DNA of 64,000 nt from Candidatus Paracaedibacteraceae bacterium (GTDB taxonomy: Bacteria > Pseudomonadota > Alphaproteobacteria > Paracaedibacterales > Paracaedibacteraceae). Shown here one piece after another: positions 45,111-54,736 of this stretch. Location of the stretch: contig JAHBYI010000002.1 of NCBI GenBank assembly GCA_019636035.1, positions 186,001-250,000 of the forward strand, in the 5' to 3' direction. Both the position numbers and the translations under genes were made by a program. The notes under the pieces are model-generated. The model was not told the DNA's origin, did not search any database, and was given only the letters and a program-made list of their open reading frames with translations. Every line of letters begins with the position of its first letter. Position 1 is the stretch's first letter.

Positions 45111-46982
45111 GTGGCGAGTTATTCTGAATCTCAAGAGAATATGAAAACCATGTTGATTGGTGCTGTTGGCGTTGTTTTTGGCGATATCGGGACAAGTCCG
45201 CTTTACACAATAAAAAATTGCCTGAGCGAATCTCATTATCCGATGGATCATGTTTTGGTTATGGGGATTCTTTCGCTGATTTTCTGGGCGATTACAATCA
45301 TTGTTACTTTAAAGTATGTTTGTGTTGTATTACGAGCAGACAACAATGGTGAGGGTGGCGTTTTATCTCTTCTATCCTTGAACTTGCGTTCGGCATCTCA
45401 TAAAACCAAAGGGGTTTTATTTGGGTTGGGTGTTGTTGGTGCAGCTTTGTTTTACGGCGATGCGGTGATTACACCTGCAATTTCTGTGCTGAGTGCGGTT
45501 GAGGGATTAACGGTCGTCTCTGATGTTTTGACACCTTATATTCTCTTTATTGCGATTATAATTTTGGTTTTCTTATTCTTTTTACAGGAAAATGGAACCG
45601 AGAAAATTGGCAATATGTTTGGGCCGACCATGCTGTGTTGGTTTGCGTTGTTGGCGGTTCTAGGCGTGATTCAGATTATTAAATTTCCATCGATTTTGTT
45701 GGCCTTAAACCCTTTGTATGCCTATCATTTTTTTATGGATCATGGATTCCATTCCATGGCTATATTGGGCTCTGTCGTTTTGGCGATCACAGGAGCCGAA
45801 GCTCTCTATACAGATTTAGGGCATTTTGGTAAAGAAGTGATTCGTCGCTCGTGGTTATGGATTGTATTTCCTGCGCTGATTTTGAATTATTTTGGACAGG
45901 GAGCCTTGTTGATTCATAATCCGGAAGCCGCTTCAAATCCCTTTTTCTTTTTAGTCCCGTCATGGGCAACGTTACCGCTCGTTTGTGTTGCAACACTTGC
46001 AACGATCATTGCCTCACAAGCCGTTATTTCAGGAATATTTTCAATGACGTGGCAGGCTATTCAGTTGGGGTACTTGCCACGAATGCTTGTCAATCATACA
46101 TCGCGACAAACAATCGGACAGGTGTTTGTTCCGACGATGAATTGGTCGCTTTTGCTGTGTGCTATTGTCCTTGTACTAACGTTTAAATCGTCGACGAATT
46201 TAGCTTCGGCCTATGGTATGGCTGTGACCGGTATCATGGTTATTACAACGATCCTGACAGGTTATCTTGCCCGAAACACATGGGGATGGTCATGGGGACG
46301 TATGGCTGCTGTTTTTGGTGTACTGGGTTTTATTGACTTCAGTTTTTTCAGTGTCAATCTCTTAAAATTCGCTGATGGGGGATGGATTCCCTTTACCATT
46401 GGTATTATTTTGTGGGTTGTTATGACGACTTGGACGCAAGGCAAGGCTGTCCTTAATAATCAGATTTATGATTCAGGTAAGACGCTTTTAAACTTTGTCG
46501 ATCGAATAAGAGATGATCCGCCGTTGCGGGTACCGGGAATAGCCGTTTATATGTCATCAAGCCCTGATAATGAGCCAACGTCGCTCACGATTAATTTTAG
46601 GCATAATAAAATTTTGCATGAAAAGATTATTTTATTGTCAATTTTGACTATGGACGTGCCGCGTGTTCCTAAAAACGCCAAAATATCGATTGCAGATTTT
46701 GGTATGAATATTTATCAAGTTATTGTGCATATTGGGTATATGGAAAAACCGAACATTACGTCAATCTTTGAGCAGTGTGATGAACTGGGGCTTTGCTTAG
46801 ATATGCAAGAAACTTCTTTCTTCACAAGCAGAGGGATTCCTATCTCGAGTACAACAGCGCATATGAGTGCTTGGCGTGAGAAATTATTTATCTGGCTCGC
46901 TAAAAATGCCATAAACGCGACTGAATTTTATAAGATTCCCTATAAGCGTGTGGTGGAGTTAGGGGTGCGACTAAAATTATAG
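45111..46982 (+). CDS. kup: KUP/HAK/KT-type potassium uptake protein
   Basis: 623-residue proton-coupled potassium importer with 12 N-terminal membrane helices and a cytosolic C-terminal domain (about 445-623). The diagnostic GVVFGDIGTSPLYTIK is at about 18-33, with YGDAVITPAISVLSAVEG, ITGAEALYTDLGHFG and TWTQGKAV further on. Start is GTG after AAGGAGAGGG. The stop codon TAG (46980-46982) is provided by the left end of a dispersed repeat element. Confidence 0.95.
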   Translation: MASYSESQENMKTMLIGAVGVVFGDIGTSPLYTIKNCLSESHYPMDHVLVMGILSLIFWAITIIVTLKYVCVVLRADNNGEGGVLSLLSLNLRSASHKTKGVLFGLGVVGAALFYGDAVITPAISVLSAVEGLTVVSDVLTPYILFIAIIILVFLFFLQENGTEKIGNMFGPTMLCWFALLAVLGVIQIIKFPSILLALNPLYAYHFFMDHGFHSMAILGSVVLAITGAEALYTDLGHFGKEVIRRSWLWIVFPALILNYFGQGALLIHNPEAASNPFFFLVPSWATLPLVCVATLATIIASQAVISGIFSMTWQAIQLGYLPRMLVNHTSRQTIGQVFVPTMNWSLLLCAIVLVLTFKSSTNLASAYGMAVTGIMVITTILTGYLARNTWGWSWGRMAAVFGVLGFIDFSFFSVNLLKFADGGWIPFTIGIILWVVMTTWTQGKAVLNNQIYDSGKTLLNFVDRIRDDPPLRVPGIAVYMSSSPDNEPTSLTINFRHNKILHEKIILLSILTMDVPRVPKNAKISIADFGMNIYQVIVHIGYMEKPNITSIFEQCDELGLCLDMQETSFFTSRGIPISSTTAHMSAWREKLFIWLAKNAINATEFYKIPYKRVVELGVRLKL

Positions 46983-47085
46983 TCATTCCATTTAACCTTG
47001 ATACAGCCAAATTCGTTGCTCACGTACTCTATGTACGCTTCGCGCCTCAGTTAACTGTATCAAACTTAACTGAAACGACTCTATA
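46978..47085. repeat. Dispersed TIR element, copy 2
   Basis: 108 bases, nearly identical to copy 1 at 20959-21070. The left end is 46978-47006 and the right end 47055-47085; the interior CGTACTCTATGTACG palindrome is kept. The left end overlaps the kup stop codon. The rest of the gap to nuoL (47086-47225) shows no clear feature except the AGGGCAGGGG ribosome-binding site. Confidence 0.85.
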
Positions 47086-47225
47086 ATAGGATATCCCTAA
47101 ACAAAATCGCGACGTCTTTATCTTATTTGAGGATAGATGAGTCTTAAAAATTTGAAATACCCCCTAGTGTGTTTGCCAAAACCGTGTTAACTTTTAACAA
47201 AGTCTTAACTATTTAGGGCAGGGGT

Positions 47226-49166
47226 ATGGGTAGTGCACAACTGGCGTTTGTCGCCGTTTTTTCTCCATTGGCTGGGTTTTTGTTGTCATCGTTAGGGATC
47301 AAGCCCTTAGGCGATCGTTATTCACAGATCATTACATGTTTATTGATGGGGATGGCTGCGATTGCAGGGGCTTTATTGTTCAAGCTAACAGCTTTTGACC
47401 ATCTTACAGGGACTTATCCTCTGTTAAGTTGGATTAATGTGGGTGATTTTAAAGCGGACTGGGCTTTGAAGATTGACACGCTTAGTTCGACGATGATTTG
47501 TGTTGTGACCATCGTTTCGTTTTTGGTTCATTTATACTCTGTTGGGTATATGAGTCATGATAAATCGATTCCTCGGTTTATGGGATACCTTAGCTTTTTT
47601 ACCTTTACAATGTTGATGTTGGTGACATCGTCGAATCTTGTGCAGATGTTTTTTGGTTGGGAAGGGGTTGGCCTTGCATCCTATCTTCTTATTGGTTTTT
47701 GGTATGAAAAACAGAGTGCCGGGGCTGCTGCGATGAAGGCCTTTATCGTCAACCGTGTTGGCGATGTTGGTTTAGCTTTGGGTATTGCAGGGATATTCCT
47801 TTTGACCAATTCTGTTGAGTTTGATGCCTTTTTGCCGGCGTTGACTCAGATGTCTGTTGCTGATCGCCCTGAATTGGTCTTTTGGGGGCATTCTTTTGAT
47901 GCCATAACGTTGGTCGGTGTCCTCTTATTTGTCGGAGCTATGGGAAAATCTGCGCAATTAGGCCTGCACACGTGGTTGCCTGATGCAATGGAGGGGCCAA
48001 CGCCGGTTTCTGCGTTGATCCATGCGGCGACCATGGTGACAGCCGGTGTCTTTCTCGTCTGCCGTGTTTCACCCTTATACGAAGTCGCACCGATTGCACG
48101 CGATTTGATCACGTTTGTTGGGGCGACAACGGCCTTTTTTGCAGCGACGGTTGCTTTGACGCAGACCGATATTAAGCGTGTTATTGCTTATTCAACCTGT
48201 AGCCAGTTGGGGTACATGTTTTTTGCAGCAGGCTGCTCTGCCTATAGCGCAGCGATGTTTCACTTAGTTACCCATGCGTTCTTTAAAGCATTGCTCTTTT
48301 TAGGGGCAGGTTCGGTTATTCATGCCTTATCTGATGAACAAGATATGAATCGCATGGGGGGGATTTATAAACTGATCCCAACAACCTATGCTGTGATGTG
48401 GATCGGGAGTTTAGCTTTGGCTGGAATTCCTATGTTTGCCGGTTATTTCTCTAAGGATGCAATTATTGAATCTGCCTTTGCTACAGGGACGGGTATTGGT
48501 GATTATGCTTATTGGATTGGTGTTATTGTTGCCTTTTTGACAGCATTTTACTCTTGGCGATTATTGCTCTTGAGTTTTCATGGCAAGGCAAATGCGGATG
48601 ACAAGGTTATGGCTCATATTCATGAATCGCCGATGATCATGTTAATTCCTTTATTTGTCTTATCTCTGGGGGCGATCTTTAGCGGATATCTAGCACATTC
48701 CTATTTTATTGGGGATTTTGCCTCAGCATTTTGGAATAATTCAATCGTGCTTCCGGCAAGTACTCATGATCATACTTTCCCGCAATGGGTGATTTATGCG
48801 CCCCTTGTTGCTGCTGTTAGTGGTATTATCGTGGCTTATCTGGTTTACGGGGGCAGTCGCAAATTAGCAGATTCCTTAAAATCAGGCTTATCAATTCTGT
48901 ATACGATTTCGTTCAGGAAGTGGTTTTTTGATGAGGCTTATGATGCTCTCTTTGTTAATCGAGCTGTTGGCGTTGGTCAGCTGTTATGGAAGCGTGGGGA
49001 TGCGGGATTGATTGACCGTTATGGCCCTGATGGTGTAACGCAAGCCTCAATTGGTGTATCTCGAATTTTAAGTGCGTTTCAAAATGGATTTGTTTATCAA
49101 TATGCAACGGTGATGATCTTGGGGATACTAGGGCTCGTCAGTTGGGTAATTTATACAAGTATGTAA
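47226..49166 (+). CDS. nuoL: NADH-quinone oxidoreductase subunit L
   Basis: 646-residue membrane antiporter-like subunit of complex I with about 16 helices and the long lateral helix near the C-terminus. Diagnostic segments: FFGWEGVGLASYLLIGFWY, GKSAQLGLHTWLPDAMEGPTPVSALIHAATMV, TQTDIKRVIAYSTCSQLGYM and HAFFKALLFLGAG. It heads a nuoL-nuoM-nuoN-birA run. The nuoA-K genes that normally precede it are absent; kup lies upstream instead. Confidence 0.97.
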   Translation: MGSAQLAFVAVFSPLAGFLLSSLGIKPLGDRYSQIITCLLMGMAAIAGALLFKLTAFDHLTGTYPLLSWINVGDFKADWALKIDTLSSTMICVVTIVSFLVHLYSVGYMSHDKSIPRFMGYLSFFTFTMLMLVTSSNLVQMFFGWEGVGLASYLLIGFWYEKQSAGAAAMKAFIVNRVGDVGLALGIAGIFLLTNSVEFDAFLPALTQMSVADRPELVFWGHSFDAITLVGVLLFVGAMGKSAQLGLHTWLPDAMEGPTPVSALIHAATMVTAGVFLVCRVSPLYEVAPIARDLITFVGATTAFFAATVALTQTDIKRVIAYSTCSQLGYMFFAAGCSAYSAAMFHLVTHAFFKALLFLGAGSVIHALSDEQDMNRMGGIYKLIPTTYAVMWIGSLALAGIPMFAGYFSKDAIIESAFATGTGIGDYAYWIGVIVAFLTAFYSWRLLLLSFHGKANADDKVMAHIHESPMIMLIPLFVLSLGAIFSGYLAHSYFIGDFASAFWNNSIVLPASTHDHTFPQWVIYAPLVAAVSGIIVAYLVYGGSRKLADSLKSGLSILYTISFRKWFFDEAYDALFVNRAVGVGQLLWKRGDAGLIDRYGPDGVTQASIGVSRILSAFQNGFVYQYATVMILGILGLVSWVIYTSM

Positions 49167-49175
49167 GGGCTAATA

Positions 49176-50723
49176 ATGATATCTGAATTGCCAATCCTGT
49201 CGTTAACGACTTTTTTTCCTCTGATCGGTATCTTATTTATTCTGTTAATCAAGGGAGATGCAGCAACTGTTGCGCGTAATTCGAAATACGTTGCTTTGTG
49301 GACAACTATTCTAACATTTATTCTAAGCCTTGGCATTATCATCGAATATAATCCGAATCAAGTGGGCTATCAATTAGTTGAGCAACATACCTGGATTAAG
49401 AACCTGAGTATCGTTTATAAAATGGGGGTTGACGGCTTTTCCGTGCTGTTTATTTTGCTCTCCACATTTTTGATGCCTTTGTGTATTGTTGCAAGTTGGT
49501 CGAGCATAACAAAACGTACCCGTGAGTATATGATTGCCTTTTTGGCCTTAGAAATCCTAATGGTTGGTATGTTTTGTGCTTTGGATTTAATTTTGTTTTA
49601 CGTCTTTTTCGAGGGAGTCCTGATCCCAATGTTCTTGATCATTGGTATTTGGGGCGGAGACCGACGCATTTATTCAAGCTTTAAATTTTTCCTCTATACC
49701 TTTTTGGGTTCAGTTTTGATGTTATTGGCTATGATTGCTATGTATATCCAAGTCGGAACCACAGATTTAATGATGATTGAATCTCATACGTTTGGAGTTC
49801 ACCTCCAACACTGGTTATGGCTTGCCTTTTTTGCGTCCTTTGCTGTGAAAGTTCCTATGTGGCCTGTTCATACGTGGTTGCCTGATGCTCACGTTGAAGC
49901 ACCGACAGCGGGATCTGTCATTCTGGCTGGTGTTCTCTTAAAGATGGGGGGCTACGGCTTTTTACGTTTTTCAGTGCCTCTCTTCCCGGACGCGACGATT
50001 TCTTTTGCTCCCTATGTTATGGTGTTAAGTGTTATAGCTGTTATTTACACATCCCTTGTCGCCCTTGTACAAAGCGATATGAAAAAACTGATTGCTTATT
50101 CGTCTGTTGCGCATATGGGGTTTGTGACATTGGGGATTTTTGTGATGACACCACAAGGGATGACGGGGGCAATGATTCAAATGCTAAGCCATGGGTTAAT
50201 TTCGTCGGCCTTGTTCTTGTGCGTCGGTGTTGTCTACGACCGTTTACATACGCGAGAGATTTCACGCTACGGTGGTCTTGTGAAAATTATGCCTTTTTAT
50301 GCGGCTTTCTTTATGTTATTTACCATGGCGTCTGTTGGTTTGCCGGGGACGAGTGGTTTTATCGGAGAGTTTTTGGTTATTATTGGTAGCTTTAAAGTCA
50401 GTACAGTTTTTGCAACGTTGGCCGCAACAGGGATGATTTTGGGGGCTGCTTACGCCTTATGGTTGTATCGCCGTGTTGTTTTTGGCGAATTGATCCACGA
50501 AGATTTAAAGAGTTTGTCAGACCTGTCGGGGCGTGAGAAATATTCATTTGCTTTGTTGGGATGTTTGGTGCTTTGGATGGGGATCTATCCGACAACGTTT
50601 ACGGATATCATCAATCCGGCTGTTGAAAATTTACTAGCGAAACACAAAAAGCAACTTGCAGCTAAGGACGCGCTGCTTAAAATAGCACAAGCTGATTCAA
50701 ACAACGAGGTTAAGTTATCATGA
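49176..50723 (+). CDS. nuoM: NADH-quinone oxidoreductase subunit M
   Basis: 515-residue complex I proton-pumping subunit, about 14 helices. Diagnostic segments: [71 protein letters not shown] and [20 protein letters not shown]. Nine bases separate it from nuoL and it overlaps nuoN by four (ATGA). Confidence 0.97.
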   Translation: MISELPILSLTTFFPLIGILFILLIKGDAATVARNSKYVALWTTILTFILSLGIIIEYNPNQVGYQLVEQHTWIKNLSIVYKMGVDGFSVLFILLSTFLMPLCIVASWSSITKRTREYMIAFLALEILMVGMFCALDLILFYVFFEGVLIPMFLIIGIWGGDRRIYSSFKFFLYTFLGSVLMLLAMIAMYIQVGTTDLMMIESHTFGVHLQHWLWLAFFASFAVKVPMWPVHTWLPDAHVEAPTAGSVILAGVLLKMGGYGFLRFSVPLFPDATISFAPYVMVLSVIAVIYTSLVALVQSDMKKLIAYSSVAHMGFVTLGIFVMTPQGMTGAMIQMLSHGLISSALFLCVGVVYDRLHTREISRYGGLVKIMPFYAAFFMLFTMASVGLPGTSGFIGEFLVIIGSFKVSTVFATLAATGMILGAAYALWLYRRVVFGELIHEDLKSLSDLSGREKYSFALLGCLVLWMGIYPTTFTDIINPAVENLLAKHKKQLAAKDALLKIAQADSNNEVKLS

Positions 50724-52174
50724 TCTTATCTAATCTTATTTACTTAACGCCTGAGATTTTTGTTGCGATTGGCTCGCTCTTAATGTTGATGTATGGAGCT
50801 TTTAATAGGCAGTTATCTGTGATCCGCGCGTCAAATCTGACCGCAATTATCCTATGCTTTGCCTTAGGGATGACCTTAACGTCGGTTCATCAGGTTGCAA
50901 GTTTATTTTCAGGGCAATTTATAGCGGATTCTTTTAGTCAGTATCTTAAAATTGCAATCCTAGGGGGGGCTGCTCTGGTTTTGCTGAGTACGCGCTCGAC
51001 CCTCTATCAAGATCATATTCATCAAACGGAATACACCTCTTTAATTTTGCTGTCTGTGATCGGGATGATGCTCATGGTTTCAGCAAACAGTTATCTTACG
51101 CTTTTTGTTGGTTTGGAACTACAGAGCTTATCTCTTTATATTATGACAGCTCTCAAACGGGATGATGTCAGAGCTTCTGAGGCTGGGGTGAAGTATTTTA
51201 TCTTAGGGGCACTGTCAACGGGGTTACTCCTTTTTGGAATTAGTTTTATTTACGGCGCGACAGGGAGCCTGCTTTTTGGTGACACCTCAGCGATGATTGC
51301 TAAAGAGGGGATGACGCTGAGTTTATCCATAGGGTTGGTTTTTATCATTGCCGGGCTGTTATTTAAGATTTCCTCTGCTCCGTTTCATATGTGGACGCCC
51401 GATATTTATCAGGGAACGCCAACAAGTATTACAACGTTTTTGTCAACGATACCAAAGTTGGCTGCTTTTGCTCTCATCAGCCGTGTGTTGATAACATCCT
51501 TTGGTGAAGGGCATGCTTTTTGGTCGCAAATACTGATGGTTTTGTCGATTATAACAATGCTTGTGGGATCTTTGGCGGCATTGGTGCAGAAAAATATTAA
51601 GCGATTCCTTGCGTATAGCACCATAGCCAATGGCGGGTATGCCTTGATTGGCTTGATCGCAGGGGGGCAAAGCGGCGTTCAGTCCATTTTAATCTATGTA
51701 TCTCTTTATATTGTTGCGATGCTTGGCGTATTTTCATGCTTGTCTAACCTGAATCGTCGTGGGTTTGATGTTGAGGATATTCAAGATATTGCCGGTATTA
51801 ATCGTGTCTTTCCGTCGACGGCGTTTGCCATGACGTTCTTTTTGTTTTCTATGGCGGGTGTTCCGCCATTGGCCGGGTTTCTGGGGAAATTGTACGTTTT
51901 TAACGAAGCTATCAAGGCTGGTCAAATAAGCCTTGCCGTTATTGGTGTTTTAACGTCTGTTATATCGGCGGCTTATTATTTGTGGGTTATCAAAGTTATT
52001 ATGATGGATCCATTGGATGAATCTCGGTGGCGGGTTACGGAATCTTATAAAAGAGATTCAGGGTCATCCATGGTGATTGCCTTATCTGTCATCTTTTTGA
52101 TTTTGTTTTTTATTAAGCCTGGTGTCTTTATTCCTTATTATTCAGAGGCAGCTTCATCGCTGTTTATTCGTTAA
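50720..52174 (+). CDS. nuoN: NADH-quinone oxidoreductase subunit N
   Basis: 484-residue complex I antiporter-like subunit. Diagnostic segments: [95 protein letters not shown]. Start overlaps the nuoM stop by four bases; its final TAA and the birA ATG share one base (TAATG). Confidence 0.97.
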   Translation: MILSNLIYLTPEIFVAIGSLLMLMYGAFNRQLSVIRASNLTAIILCFALGMTLTSVHQVASLFSGQFIADSFSQYLKIAILGGAALVLLSTRSTLYQDHIHQTEYTSLILLSVIGMMLMVSANSYLTLFVGLELQSLSLYIMTALKRDDVRASEAGVKYFILGALSTGLLLFGISFIYGATGSLLFGDTSAMIAKEGMTLSLSIGLVFIIAGLLFKISSAPFHMWTPDIYQGTPTSITTFLSTIPKLAAFALISRVLITSFGEGHAFWSQILMVLSIITMLVGSLAALVQKNIKRFLAYSTIANGGYALIGLIAGGQSGVQSILIYVSLYIVAMLGVFSCLSNLNRRGFDVEDIQDIAGINRVFPSTAFAMTFFLFSMAGVPPLAGFLGKLYVFNEAIKAGQISLAVIGVLTSVISAAYYLWVIKVIMMDPLDESRWRVTESYKRDSGSSMVIALSVIFLILFFIKPGVFIPYYSEAASSLFIR

Positions 52175-52908
52175 TGACCTATAAGTTTTTTACTTATGAT
52201 CAAGTTGAAAGCTCTAATGATGAGGCTCGAGAGCTTTTTGCTGAGCAAAATTCTGGTGATGTTGTTGTGATTGCCAAATCACAAATCAAGGGACGGGGGC
52301 GTCGTGGGCGTCGTTGGTATTCTCCACCGGGTAATCTGTACATGACGTTTACTAAAACCCCTCCTGTGAACCCGGCATCATTAGGGCAAATATCCTTGGT
52401 TGTCGGATTGGCTGTTTACAAGGTTGTTCGGGGAATTGTCGGTGAAAAGGGACAGCTTGCTCTGAAATGGCCTAATGATGTCCTGATCAATAAAATGAAG
52501 GTTGGTGGAATTTTAGTTGAAACGGAACAATTTCCGGGGCAAGAGCATTTAACCTGCATCATTGGTGTTGGTGTCAACTTCATGTCGTCTCCGGAAATGG
52601 TTATTTTTCCGGCCTGTTCTTTGTATGAATTTACCAAGGAACTTCCTGACTTAGAGGATTTCACGCGTGATGTTCTGACAGAATTTGATTCGTTATATAA
52701 TATTTGGGTCAACGAAGGGTTTGAAAAAATCCGCAATGAATGGCTTATCGTCTCTTATGGTTTAGGGAAACCTGTGTCTGCTCGGGCAGAGAATGGATTC
52801 GAAATATATGGCCGGTTTTTGACCCTAAGTTTAGATGGTGCTGTTGTTGTTTGTGACGATTCCGGGAATGAGTATTTAGTTCGTAGCTCAGAGATCACTT
52901 ATTTATAG
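52174..52908 (+). CDS. birA: Biotin--[acetyl-CoA-carboxylase] ligase
   Basis: 244-residue biotin protein ligase lacking the N-terminal repressor HTH, so catalytic only. Motifs: GRGRRGRRWYSPPGNLYMT (biotinyl-AMP loop), LKWPNDVLINKMKVGGILVE and GVGVNFMSSP. It biotinylates the carboxylase carrier protein AccB; AccD is encoded 9 kb away. Coupled to nuoN by TAATG, a common nuoN-birA arrangement. The stop codon TAG is provided by a dispersed repeat element. Confidence 0.95.
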   Translation: MTYKFFTYDQVESSNDEARELFAEQNSGDVVVIAKSQIKGRGRRGRRWYSPPGNLYMTFTKTPPVNPASLGQISLVVGLAVYKVVRGIVGEKGQLALKWPNDVLINKMKVGGILVETEQFPGQEHLTCIIGVGVNFMSSPEMVIFPACSLYEFTKELPDLEDFTRDVLTEFDSLYNIWVNEGFEKIRNEWLIVSYGLGKPVSARAENGFEIYGRFLTLSLDGAVVVCDDSGNEYLVRSSEITYL

Positions 52909-52979
52909 TCCTTCCCTTTACCCTGATACAGCTATAGTTGTTTCAGTTAACTGTATCAAACTTAACTGAAACGACTATA
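52904..52979. repeat. Dispersed TIR element, copy 3 (short form)
   Basis: 76 bases. The left end (52904-52931) and right end (52951-52979) match copies 1 and 2, but the interior is shorter. It creates a 17-bp hairpin, ATAGTTGTTTCAGTTAA (52933-52949) against TTAACTGAAACGACTAT. The element overlaps the birA stop codon and its hairpin could help end or stabilise the nuo-birA mRNA. Confidence 0.82.
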
Positions 52980-53029
52980 TCATGCAAATATTCTAATAGG
53001 GAGAGAAAATCCCTCTGATCCGACTATCT

Positions 53030-53638
53030 TTACCCGACAATGACTGAGCAAATACGATCAACAGAAGTTTTCAATTCTTTTGCAACATCGGCTGGATTTT
53101 CATCATTTTTAATAACTTTGGCAAATTGTATACCAGTACAATCATAGGGGCCGGAAAAATAGCGAACGTACACGACTTCGCGCTTACAATTATACATATG
53201 AACCATTGCAAGTTCGCTTGTTTGATAAGATTTTAATTCTGTTACGGACTGAGATAATACTTCTCCGTTACAATAGAGAGAAAGGTTTTTTCTTAGGCCA
53301 TCGACCATATTCTTAGCTGTTAGTGATTTACCCACGATAAGCTGTGTCGTGATGATTTCACTACGACTAGCCGCCATTTCTCCTTGAGGGATAAACTCAC
53401 AGATACTGGTATCCTTTTCATTTGAAAGAATATCGATAGGTTCACCCGTATGCACGCTGATTCTTGTGTATGTTCCTGGGATTGTTATGCTCAAACTTAT
53501 TTTGGGTGTTGTCATATGGTTGACGGGCTGAATAGAAACAACGTCTGCTTTCTGTGAGGTGGCTGTTGGTACAGGAGACGCAAGCGTTGTTGAGCAGGTG
53601 GTGCTGAGTAAAATCAGGGCTAAGGCGATATTGTTCAT
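53030..53638 (-). CDS. Secreted protein of unknown function (202 aa)
   Basis: Unrecognised. The open frame extends 47 codons upstream into the preceding gene, but the ATG at 53638 gives a signal peptide (MNNIALALILLSTTCSTTLASP). The mature part is beta-rich with four or five cysteines (SICEF, LYCNG, YNCKRE, YDCTG, RICSV), suggesting disulfides outside the cytoplasm. A lipoprotein cleavage at the signal-peptide Cys is unlikely because Thr is at -1. Follows the 214-residue gene by 40 bases; probably one operon. Confidence 0.6.
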   Translation of the reverse strand: MNNIALALILLSTTCSTTLASPVPTATSQKADVVSIQPVNHMTTPKISLSITIPGTYTRISVHTGEPIDILSNEKDTSICEFIPQGEMAASRSEIITTQLIVGKSLTAKNMVDGLRKNLSLYCNGEVLSQSVTELKSYQTSELAMVHMYNCKREVVYVRYFSGPYDCTGIQFAKVIKNDENPADVAKELKTSVDRICSVIVG

Positions 53639-53678
53639 TGAGATAATCTTTCGTCTGTGAGTATAACTGGCGTGCCGA

Positions 53679-54323
53679 TTAAGAGAACCAATTCCATGCG
53701 CGAGATACGACATTGCTAGCTGCGTTATATGTGGATGATGCTGCGCTATAGAGGGCACTGCCTGTGGCTTGTGCTCCATATTTTACACCATCATATAGAC
53801 CGCATCCGGCTTTGCCTAAACCATAACCTAGTGCGCTTGATGCGATACCGAGTGTTCCTTTGACAAGGGATGAGTTTGCAAATTGAACGCCTGCATTGAT
53901 AGCTGCCGGATGTGTCACAAGATAATATGTGGCTAAACTTTGATTAGGTACCATGTAGTTTGCTAAAGCAAGGCTACCTTCGTAAGCCGCAGTAGCAGCA
54001 AGCGCGGATCCATAAAAGTAAACTACGGCTGCCCCCACAGCAATACCACCGGCAACAAGGCCATATTTAATGGCTGTATCGAGGTAACTGGCCTGTTCCA
54101 CAACATCACTTTTCAGTTCATCTAATTTTTGATCTGCTGTTTTTTCTTTTTTTTCTGCCACATCAGACACAACATCAAGGATGTTGGCTAATTCTGAAGC
54201 TTCTTGTATCTGTACAACGGGTATTACATTCCCGCTTGATTCTGCAACATCTGTTGCCATTGATACACTCATTAATAGTGTTGCAAGTGTTACTGTTTTT
54301 GCGATTGAAACTTTTGCCATCAT
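53679..54323 (-). CDS. Exported Ala/Gly-rich membrane-active-looking protein (214 aa)
   Basis: Unrecognised. AAGGGATTTCAGG precedes tandem ATGs at 54323 and 54320. Signal peptide to about SVSMATD, a helical segment with charged residues (about 40-75), then a strongly hydrophobic Gly/Ala-rich stretch (GLVAGGIAVGAAVVYFYGSALAATAA). A long small-residue region rich in Ala, Gly, Ser and Tyr follows to the end. The look is of a glycine-zipper or pore-like protein; that is an inference. Probably co-transcribed with the cysteine-containing secreted gene downstream. Confidence 0.6.
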   Translation of the reverse strand: MMAKVSIAKTVTLATLLMSVSMATDVAESSGNVIPVVQIQEASELANILDVVSDVAEKKEKTADQKLDELKSDVVEQASYLDTAIKYGLVAGGIAVGAAVVYFYGSALAATAAYEGSLALANYMVPNQSLATYYLVTHPAAINAGVQFANSSLVKGTLGIASSALGYGLGKAGCGLYDGVKYGAQATGSALYSAASSTYNAASNVVSRAWNWFS

Positions 54324-54508
54324 CCTGAAATCCCTTATAAAATTAACTGTAGTTTCTGACTACAATACACATATAAGAATCAATTTTTGGATTTCAATAG
54401 AAATATTTATCTAAATTTTCAGACAACTAACGAATTAATTTCCCCAGACATTTTTACGTGTTCCTAGCATTTATAATTTATGTTTTTTCTTTGAACGTTT
54501 GTTCCTGA
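54324..54508. other. AT-rich region upstream of secreted pair
   Basis: About 185 bases between the secreted gene pair and the recombinase remnant. AT-rich, likely holding the promoter of the minus-strand pair, but no clear hexamers were identified. Confidence 0.25.
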
Positions 54509-54700
54509 GCTGAGTTAAAAGAAGTTCACAGCAGAGGACGAGTTGGCGACAGATCTTGTATTCTTTCAGTCGAGAAAATAAGAACTGCACGTGCTATGCT
54601 TAAAGATCAGAAGAATTATCCTTTTATTTTTGATATCATTAATGTATTAGGAATTGCTAGAACTACTTTTTATCGGTATTTTCCAGCAGATGAAATTTAG
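54509..54700 (+). pseudogene. Serine recombinase C-terminal remnant
   Basis: An open stretch of 63 codons without a start, ending TAG at 54698-54700. Its translation contains SRGRVGDR, then EKIRTARAMLKDQKNYPF and LGIARTTFYRYFPADEI. That is the linker and C-terminal helix-turn-helix of resolvase/invertase-type serine recombinases (KIRTARAML...LGISRTTFYRYF). The catalytic domain is missing. It is a fossil of a mobile element next to the DUF3644 gene. Confidence 0.8.
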
Positions 54701-54736
54701 AACTTACGAACCACAATTTTGCAGGACTAGCCCAAA

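Noticed and set aside
53639..53779. N-terminal extension of the secreted protein at 53030-53638
   Set aside because: The extension overlaps the upstream gene and would bury the signal peptide.
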